NCBI GenBank assembly: GCA_910584195.1
Contig: CAJTYV010000053.1
Location: 1-12,129 of the forward strand
DNA: 12,129 nucleotides
From: an uncultured Ruminococcus sp.
GTDB taxonomy: Bacteria; Bacillota; Clostridia; Oscillospirales; Ruminococcaceae
Reading direction: 5' to 3'
Shown: in pieces, positions 7,491-12,129 of the stretch
How positions within the stretch are numbered: the first letter of the stretch is position 1
How the letters are laid out: each line of letters begins with the position of its first letter
Notes under the pieces: model-generated
Seen by the model: the letters and a program-made list of their open reading frames with translations, nothing else
The model's database searches: none
Told to the model about the DNA's origin: nothing
Position numbers and translations under genes: made by a program

Positions 7491-8900
7491 TCAGATAATT
7501 TGTGAAACCGCAGCCTCTATTGCTTCATCAGGCATACCAATATATTTAAAAAAACAGGTATATACAAGAGCAAACAATGGTAAATATATTTTAGCGCTTT
7601 CTCCCCATTCCACAGTCCCCGAATGAGTTTTATTATTGCGGAGTTTTACAAAAGCCGCTATATTTTCCTCGTTTACTTGAGGCAGTGATAACCTTGTAGA
7701 CACTTCATCAACAACTTTGCTGTTTTCGTTGTATAGTGTAAGTACTCTCTGACGCAATGTATAATCAAGATACTGAAAAGCACTGCTTATTGTAGTTTCC
7801 TGATAAATACTAATTTCTTTATGCTTTGCCGTAAACGAAGCTATCGTTTCCCTAATATCTTTTTTCAGTGCTTCTATAAGAATATCCTTCTCCCTTTCCC
7901 TCTGTTCCCACTTATAGGCAACCTCCAAGGCCGTACATAAATCTTGAATATTTGTAATTGAAATTCTACTCACTGATCTGTTATCATCCGGCAAAACCGC
8001 CAACAATGAAGCAATTTCATCTCCGGCAATTTTCTCTATCATTTTTGGTAAATAGTCCAACATGGAATACACAGAAATAACATTATGCCATTTGCGGGTA
8101 GAATAATCTTTATATCGGTCAAAAATTTTGCAACTGCCTGATTTAAAGAAACGGTTATCCGAATTTCTTTGGCTCAAATATACATCAAATACAATATTAT
8201 TTTGAGAAGTCAGAAGCGCAATCATTTCTTTAACCACCAAATAATATCTGCCTATTTTATCAAAATCCTGTGCCTTTTCAAAAGAAAGACGTATGCAGGA
8301 GTTCAATTCTCCCAGACTATATGCGCCCTTGCGCTCTGCATCATAATTTTGCCCTGATTGCAGTACAGATATGGTAATCGTCACCTTCTCATGATCTATT
8401 TCACACTCAACTTCTCTCACATAATCATTCCACGGACGCAGTTTGATTTCGTTTGCTCCTTCATTTTTCAAGGCACCCTCAATATTAGGTCTTGCAACTG
8501 CCACTTCTGGATTACATACTGCATTAATATTTCCTCCATAAAATGTAATGGCATGAAACTTTCTCCAGTCCTCAGTCAGCATATTCCAAAAATAATCCGT
8601 ATTTCCTGCCGCCTTTATTATAATAGGCGTTGAAAACCGAGCAGATGTATTGATCCCCGAAAAGCTGTACGTTCCGTTCCAAAGCATTGCAATCATGCCA
8701 TCAGAATCTTCGCCAAATAAAAATTCTGGCTGTTCAAAATTCCGAGTGCGCATACGATGAAAAACGTCATATCTATTTCTACTATCACTTTGGGCTGGAA
8801 GCAAAGTAACGATGCTATCTGAGACTGTATAAACAAACATATCATCTGCTATCTTTAAATATCCGCAAAAATTATCCGCTATTTTATTCATATCAAGCAT
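7491..8900 (-). CDS. ApeA-like HEPN-domain protein, probable anti-phage abortive-infection RNase
   Basis: This 469-aa protein has the layout of the ApeA family: a long beta-rich N-terminal domain of about 300 residues followed by a C-terminal helical HEPN domain. The N-terminal part includes GMIAMLWNGTYSF (68-80), resembling the ApeA N-terminal domain. The HEPN domain spans about 315-469 and carries the RNase signature R421-x4-H426 in KLRNNKTHSG. ApeA proteins act alone in phage defence, with the HEPN domain degrading RNA once infection is sensed. The start is uncertain. AAAGGAG lies only 3 bases before the ATG at 8900, which is short, and 12 bases before the ATG at codon 4 (8891), which is long. 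The gene converges with the zinc-ribbon gene and lies 119 bases downstream of the lectin gene on the same strand. Family assignment rests on layout and the R-x4-H motif. Confidence 0.72.
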   Translation of the reverse strand: MLDMNKIADNFCGYLKIADDMFVYTVSDSIVTLLPAQSDSRNRYDVFHRMRTRNFEQPEFLFGEDSDGMIAMLWNGTYSFSGINTSARFSTPIIIKAAGNTDYFWNMLTEDWRKFHAITFYGGNINAVCNPEVAVARPNIEGALKNEGANEIKLRPWNDYVREVECEIDHEKVTITISVLQSGQNYDAERKGAYSLGELNSCIRLSFEKAQDFDKIGRYYLVVKEMIALLTSQNNIVFDVYLSQRNSDNRFFKSGSCKIFDRYKDYSTRKWHNVISVYSMLDYLPKMIEKIAGDEIASLLAVLPDDNRSVSRISITNIQDLCTALEVAYKWEQREREKDILIEALKKDIRETIASFTAKHKEISIYQETTISSAFQYLDYTLRQRVLTLYNENSKVVDEVSTRLSLPQVNEENIAAFVKLRNNKTHSGTVEWGESAKIYLPLFALVYTCFFKYIGMPDEAIEAAVSQII

Positions 8901-9019
8901 TCACTCCTTTGATATATGCCATGTTGAGTTATTTCTATCGTTCCCACAACATTCGCCTAAAATATGCTGGTAATTTATATTTGCCTCTCTACTACTTCCT
9001 TTCCTTCTACATATCTTTA

Positions 9020-10646
9020 TCATTGGTTCCATTCACAAATAAACGTAGCATTATCATTTGTTGTTCCGTGGTTAAAATCTCCATCATTCCATTGATACTC
9101 TGGAGATTTATAATAAAACATAGCATAATGTTCTACACCTCGCTCGTTATTTGGCTCACCATAACTCCAATTAGTATACTCAGGCTCTGAACCATCAACA
9201 CACTTCCAAACTCCTTCCGTTTCACGGTCTGTTAATCCAAAATACGCATTTTCATGTCCCGCTTGTTTCATCAAATCATATAAAAAGATATTTTCTGCAT
9301 CATCATTAATTATAGCTAAATATCCTCCCATATCCTCGCAATATGTTTTGGCTTCTTCCCAGGTCTCGCACATATTTGAAAACAGGTAATAATGATGTCC
9401 ATTATATTCTACCGCTTCATTTGGTACAGAAGTTTCAGCGCCTCTAAATCCACTTATGATAAATCCATTTTCAGATAATAAATTTAATATTTTATTTGAG
9501 CTTTCTTCATCAATCTGTATCATGCTCGTTGCAACATCCAAGGCAGCATCACATATAAATTTACCTTCTGAATAAATCGCAAATGATGTACCCGGATGAA
9601 TAATAGGAGTTGCATAAATATTTAGTTTTTTATCAATCACCAAATAAAATCCATAATTATTTTCACTAAAATCCTTGGAAAAAGTCATCTCCATAGTATA
9701 TTTCTTGTTTTGGTCTAAATCAGGATACATGGATTTTATAAATTCATCTTCCTTATCTGAACTTTGCAACATTGTTAAAGCCGTATTATTTTTTTCTACA
9801 ATCAGAGAACTTAAGCTAATTTTTTTACCTGCATATTTTGATTCTATTGGAATCCCTGTTTTAATAACAATTTTATATTCACCATTATATTCATCAAGTT
9901 CTATTTTTAAATTAATCCCACTAATAGAGCCTTCCATAAAAGAAATTGAGCCATTCATAAAAAAATCAAATACACTAAATAAATTTGAGACTTTTTCGTT
10001 TTTGGTATTTGCATTTATGTACTGCTTATCTTTGAAGCTATATAAATATATTTTCCCTTCAGTCGCCTTTATCATTTCCTCATTTATATCATTACTTGCT
10101 ATAACATTTACAATACCTGATAAGAAATCGAATTCCGTTTTGCTTATTATTTTTTCATCTCTTTTAATCCAATCATTTAGCGCAACAGATGCTTCCCCAG
10201 ATGAAGAATAATAATCTTGACACTCATAACTAATAACCGCATTAGCATTCTTTACACTTTCAAAATTCAAAAGTGGATTATCAAGAGACAGCAAATCAAT
10301 CATACCAGCATAGCATCTTCTTTTTTCTCCATCCGTATTTATCTCTATTTGAGCATATTTAAAGAAACCTGATTCTTCGCTACACAAAATAGTAACGGTT
10401 TCTCCTGCGCTTAGTTCAGAAAGACTGTCTCCTTTAGGCACATAATATGTCTTTGCGCTATCAAATAAAGAAATTGGAATATTTATATTATACACGACCG
10501 GATATGGATAAACGTTTTGGCTTATACTATATACAACACGCGGGATTTTATCTGTACATAATTCAGGAACTATCTCTTTTTTAATATATCCCCTTTTTGA
10601 TCCAAATTCAATTTCTACCCATTCTTTTTCTATTTTAACAGCCCTA
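9020..10646 (-). pseudogene. C-type-lectin-domain protein with SH3-like N-terminal repeats, 5' end removed at an IS630 insertion
   Basis: The reading frame is open from the IS630 boundary to TGA at 9020. The GTG at 10495 and the following 491 residues are only its longest start-to-stop stretch. The sequence upstream of that GTG still reads as protein (VKIEKEWVEIEFGSKRGYIK), an SH3-like strand pattern, and a second such domain follows (about 10-70). So the true start was lost where the IS inserted. A middle region of about 280 residues is unrecognised. Residues 361-490 (from the GTG) form a C-type lectin domain: YLFSNMCETWEEAKTYC, AYFGLTD, the mannose-type calcium motif EPN (447-449), WND (469-471) and the closing FICEW. 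C386 and C487 would form the main disulfide, and the second pair is missing. It may bind sugar, but whether it was exported cannot be judged without the N-terminus. It is probably no longer expressed properly. Confidence 0.72.
10645..10646. repeat. Left TA target-site duplication of the IS630 element
   Basis: TA directly abuts the left terminal inverted repeat, and its partner TA is at 11921-11922. TA duplication is the rule for IS630/Tc1/mariner elements. Confidence 0.75.
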
Positions 10647-10670
10647 GTGTAATGACATATTGATATATAG
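10647..10670 (+). repeat. Left terminal inverted repeat of the IS630 element
   Basis: 24 bases starting GTGTAATGACAT, matching the right repeat at 19 of 24 positions. The TGACAT inside it could serve as part of a -35 for a TATACT at 10677-10682, though the spacing of about 18 bases is long. Confidence 0.8.
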
Positions 10671-10692
10671 TCAAATTATACTGGTAAATACA

Positions 10693-10723
10693 GCCGTTTT
10701 GATATATACTAAGAAAAAACGGC
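10693..10723 (+). promoter_or_regulatory. Hairpin covering the transposase ribosome binding site
   Basis: GCCGTTTT (10693-10700) is exactly complementary to AAAACGGC (10716-10723). The right arm runs into the transposase ribosome binding region GGCGGTGAT (10721-10729). A TATACT at 10705-10710 lies in the loop. RNA starting from it would lack the left arm, while read-through RNA from outside the element would form the stem and hide the binding site. This is a recurring way for insertion sequences to avoid being switched on by neighbouring promoters. The stem is seen, and its role is inferred. Confidence 0.5.
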
Positions 10724-10733
10724 GGTGATTCCA

Positions 10734-11243
10734 ATGGCAAGACCCAGAAAATATGTAATCAAGCTTACGGAAGATGAATACAAGGAGCTTAAATCCATAA
10801 TCCGTAAGAAAGCAACTTCAAAAACAATACGCTGCAGATGCCAGATAATCCTTGACCTGGACGAGTCGCATGGAAAAGTCCTTACCCATGAGCAGAGTGC
10901 TAAATCCAACGGCGTCTGTCTGGCAACAGTCACAAATACTGTTACAAAATACATAAACGGCGGTGTTGATGCTGTCACTGAATTTAAAAGAAGCATAAAC
11001 TCAGATAATGCAAGGCGCAAGGTTGACGGGCGCGTGGAAGCCCGGCTTATCGAGTTTGCCTGCGGGCCGGTCCCGGAAGGCCACTCCCGCTGGACGATCC
11101 GCCTGCTTGAGGAGGAAGCCAGGGTCATTCTGGAAACACCTGTGAGCAGGGAGGCAATCCGGAACGCATTAAAAAAAACAAACTTCGACCTCACAAAAAC
11201 GACTACTGGTGCATCCCGGCAAAAGAAGACCCGGAATTCATAG
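10734..11243 (+). CDS. IS630-family transposase, first frame (OrfA)
   Basis: This is the N-terminal half of the transposase. The ATG at 10734 (MARPRKYVIKLTEDEYKEL) follows GGCGGTGAT, which matches the 3' end of 16S rRNA except at one base. The GTG at 10725 would lie inside that site. The region holds the IS630 helix-turn-helix DNA-binding segments, with QSAKSNGVCLATVTNTVTKY and SRWTIRLLEEEA typical of the family. After LKK (the A8 tract at 11171-11178) the frame leaves the family sequence and ends at 11243. The IS630-like text continues in the -1 frame. OrfA alone would bind DNA but lacks the DDE catalytic domain. Confidence 0.85.
   Translation: MARPRKYVIKLTEDEYKELKSIIRKKATSKTIRCRCQIILDLDESHGKVLTHEQSAKSNGVCLATVTNTVTKYINGGVDAVTEFKRSINSDNARRKVDGRVEARLIEFACGPVPEGHSRWTIRLLEEEARVILETPVSREAIRNALKKTNFDLTKTTTGASRQKKTRNS
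11171..11178 (+). other. A8 slippery tract joining the two transposase frames
   Basis: The zero-frame codons are TTA AAA AAA ACA, giving the heptamer A_AAA_AAA. A -1 slip there reads on as AAC AAA CTT and restores the family text LKKNKLRPHKNDYWCIP. An AGGGAGG at 11148-11154, 16 bases upstream, could act as a ribosome-stalling stimulator. One A inserted by RNA polymerase slippage would give the same protein. An accidental one-base loss from A9 is the alternative. Confidence 0.6.
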
Positions 11244-11248
11244 CCTGT

Positions 11249-11881
11249 ATGGAGGATATCCTTGATGTATATGAGCTTCCTTATGACCCAAAGCGTCCGG
11301 TTGTCTGCATGGATGAAAAGCCTTACCAGCTTCTGGGCGAGGCCAGGGAGCCCCTGCCGATGGTACCTGGGAGCGACCGCAAAACGGATTCCGAATACAT
11401 CCGAAATGGAACAATCAGCATATTTGCTTTTGTGGAGCCACTTGGCGGGACGCACCATGTAAGCGTGCGGGAGCACCGTACAGCCGTCGACTGGGCGGAG
11501 GAGATCAAATATCTCGTGGATGTCATGTACCCGGATGCCGAGAAAATCATCCTTGTAATGGACAACCTCAATACCCATAAGCCGGCTTCCCTCTATAAGA
11601 AGTATCCTCCGGAGGAAGCGAGACGCATCATCAAAAAACTGGAAATACATTATACCCCAAAGCACGGCAGTTGGCTGGATATCGCCGAAATAGAGCTGAA
11701 TGTAATGACCAGGCAGTGCCTGTCCCGCCGTATAGCTGACATTGAGCTGCTGCGCAGCGAGCTGTCTGTATGGGAAACCGAGCGTAATACAATAGCAGCA
11801 AAGGTTGACTGGCATTTTAGGACAGGTGATGCCAGGATAAAGCTTAAGTCTCTATACCCCAATTTTACTATCGCCTGTTAA
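11249..11881 (+). CDS. IS630-family transposase, second frame (OrfB, DDE catalytic domain)
   Basis: This is the catalytic half. The frame is open from about 11177, upstream of its first ATG at 11249. That ATG has no good ribosome binding site, so expression probably depends on frameshifting from OrfA, giving a joined protein of about 380 aa. From the ATG, the family motifs are VVCMDEKP (catalytic D22), LVMDNLNTHKP (D105) and HGSWLDIAEIEL with the probable catalytic E147. These match the DDE triad of IS630 transposases. The stop at 11879-11881 lies about 15 bases before the right inverted repeat. Confidence 0.88.
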   Translation: MEDILDVYELPYDPKRPVVCMDEKPYQLLGEAREPLPMVPGSDRKTDSEYIRNGTISIFAFVEPLGGTHHVSVREHRTAVDWAEEIKYLVDVMYPDAEKIILVMDNLNTHKPASLYKKYPPEEARRIIKKLEIHYTPKHGSWLDIAEIELNVMTRQCLSRRIADIELLRSELSVWETERNTIAAKVDWHFRTGDARIKLKSLYPNFTIAC

Positions 11882-11896
11882 AAGGCGGTAGTAAGG

Positions 11897-11920
11897 CTAA
11901 ATATCGTCATGTCAGTACAC
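11897..11920 (+). repeat. Right terminal inverted repeat of the IS630 element
   Basis: 24 bases ending GTCAGTACAC. The reverse complement starts GTGTACTGACAT and pairs with the left repeat at 19 of 24 positions. Confidence 0.8.
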
Positions 11921-11922
11921 TA
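11921..11922. repeat. Right TA target-site duplication of the IS630 element
   Basis: TA directly follows the right inverted repeat and matches the TA at 10645-10646. Confidence 0.75.
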
Positions 11923-12092
11923 GTGTGATTCATAAAGCTTTAAATTATCCTGAATTTGATTTTCACAGCTTACGGCATACACACTCCACAATGTTAGCCG
12001 AAAATGGTGCTCCCTTGGTCTATATTCAGAAAAGACTCGGACACGAAAAACCAGAAATGACAACTCAAGTTTATACAGTAAGCGTCAAATAA
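11923..12092 (+). pseudogene. C-terminal remnant of a tyrosine recombinase (integrase)
   Basis: Right of the IS, one frame reads about 56 residues to TAA at 12090-12092. The text includes FDFHSLRHTHSTML, YIQKRLGHEKPEMT and TQVYT. These are the H-x-x-R-H box, the LGH box and the catalytic tyrosine of phage and Tn916-type integrases. The N-terminal DNA-binding domains, the first catalytic arginine and the lysine are missing, cut away at the IS boundary, so this piece is inactive. It marks this side of the island as an old integration module. Across the IS the sequence to the left is not integrase but the lectin gene on the opposite strand. Confidence 0.85.
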
Positions 12093-12129
12093 GAACGTGT
12101 AGTGAAATATATGGCGTTCTCCTGTAAAA

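Larger units (their letters stand above)
10647..11920 (+). mobile_element. Complete IS630-family insertion sequence (1274 bp)
   Basis: The left end (10647-10670, GTGTAATGACAT...) and the reverse complement of the right end (11897-11920, GTGTACTGACAT...) agree at 19 of 24 positions. TA flanks both sides. Inside is a transposase in two frames with the IS630 DDE motifs. It separates a lectin-gene fragment on its left from an integrase fragment on its right. Ends, duplication and coding content are all complete, so it may still be mobile. Confidence 0.88.

Noticed and set aside
9020..10646. Lectin-domain gene as the variable protein of a diversity-generating retroelement
   Set aside because: No reverse transcriptase or template repeat is in the window, and the EPN/WND motifs point to an ordinary sugar-binding C-type lectin rather than the variable-protein type.
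10709..11815. A 368-aa open frame on the minus strand within the IS630 element
   Set aside because: It is the antisense shadow of the transposase, which has the family motifs, inverted repeats and a ribosome binding site on the plus strand.
12092..12120. Inverted repeat AGAACG / CGTTCT after the integrase remnant, possible attachment site or terminator
   Set aside because: Only six base pairs with a long loop and no T-run, and no second copy elsewhere in the window.
1..12129. CRISPR array, tRNA or rRNA genes
   Set aside because: No regularly spaced repeats, cloverleaf-like sequence or rRNA motifs were seen on either strand.

Overview
The window looks like an accessory (defence-island) segment from a low-to-moderate GC Gram-positive gut bacterium, most likely a clostridial or Lachnospiraceae-type Firmicute. 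The evidence is A/T-rich intergenic DNA, strong AGGAG-type ribosome binding sites, a BspA-type leucine-rich-repeat surface protein, an IS630-family element and a Tn916/phage-type tyrosine integrase tail. Species is not determinable from the sequence alone.

Layout. (1) 1-642, minus: the 5' part of a BspA-like LRR surface protein gene that runs off the left edge and carries an in-frame TAG inside its signal peptide. (2) 724-768: a minus-strand intrinsic terminator for the cassette to its right. (3) 891-5574, minus: a two-gene cassette, transcribed right to left. The first gene encodes a 917-aa MmeI-like single-chain restriction-modification enzyme, and the second a DUF262 protein fused to a Schlafen-type AlbA_2 domain. 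(4) 5863-7332, plus: a divergently transcribed unrecognised 489-aa protein with a Cys-rich zinc-ribbon-like motif and a coiled coil, with its own good promoter. (5) 7491-8900, minus: an ApeA-like HEPN protein, convergent with the previous gene. (6) 9020-10646, minus: a large C-type-lectin-domain protein with SH3-like N-terminal repeats, cut at its 5' end. (7) 10647-11920: a complete IS630-family element with terminal inverted repeats, TA target duplication and a transposase split in two frames around an A8 slippery tract. (8) 11923-12092, plus: the C-terminal remnant of a tyrosine recombinase.

How the genes may work together. The MmeI-like enzyme methylates self DNA and cuts unmethylated foreign DNA in one polypeptide. 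The DUF262-AlbA_2 protein is probably a second nucleic-acid sensing or processing layer in the same transcription unit. The HEPN protein is a probable abortive-infection RNase. With an integrase remnant and an IS at one end, this is the gene content of an immune island brought in by a mobile element. The best candidates for something undescribed are the DUF262-AlbA_2 protein paired with the MmeI-like enzyme, and the orphan 489-aa zinc-ribbon protein sitting between two defence units.
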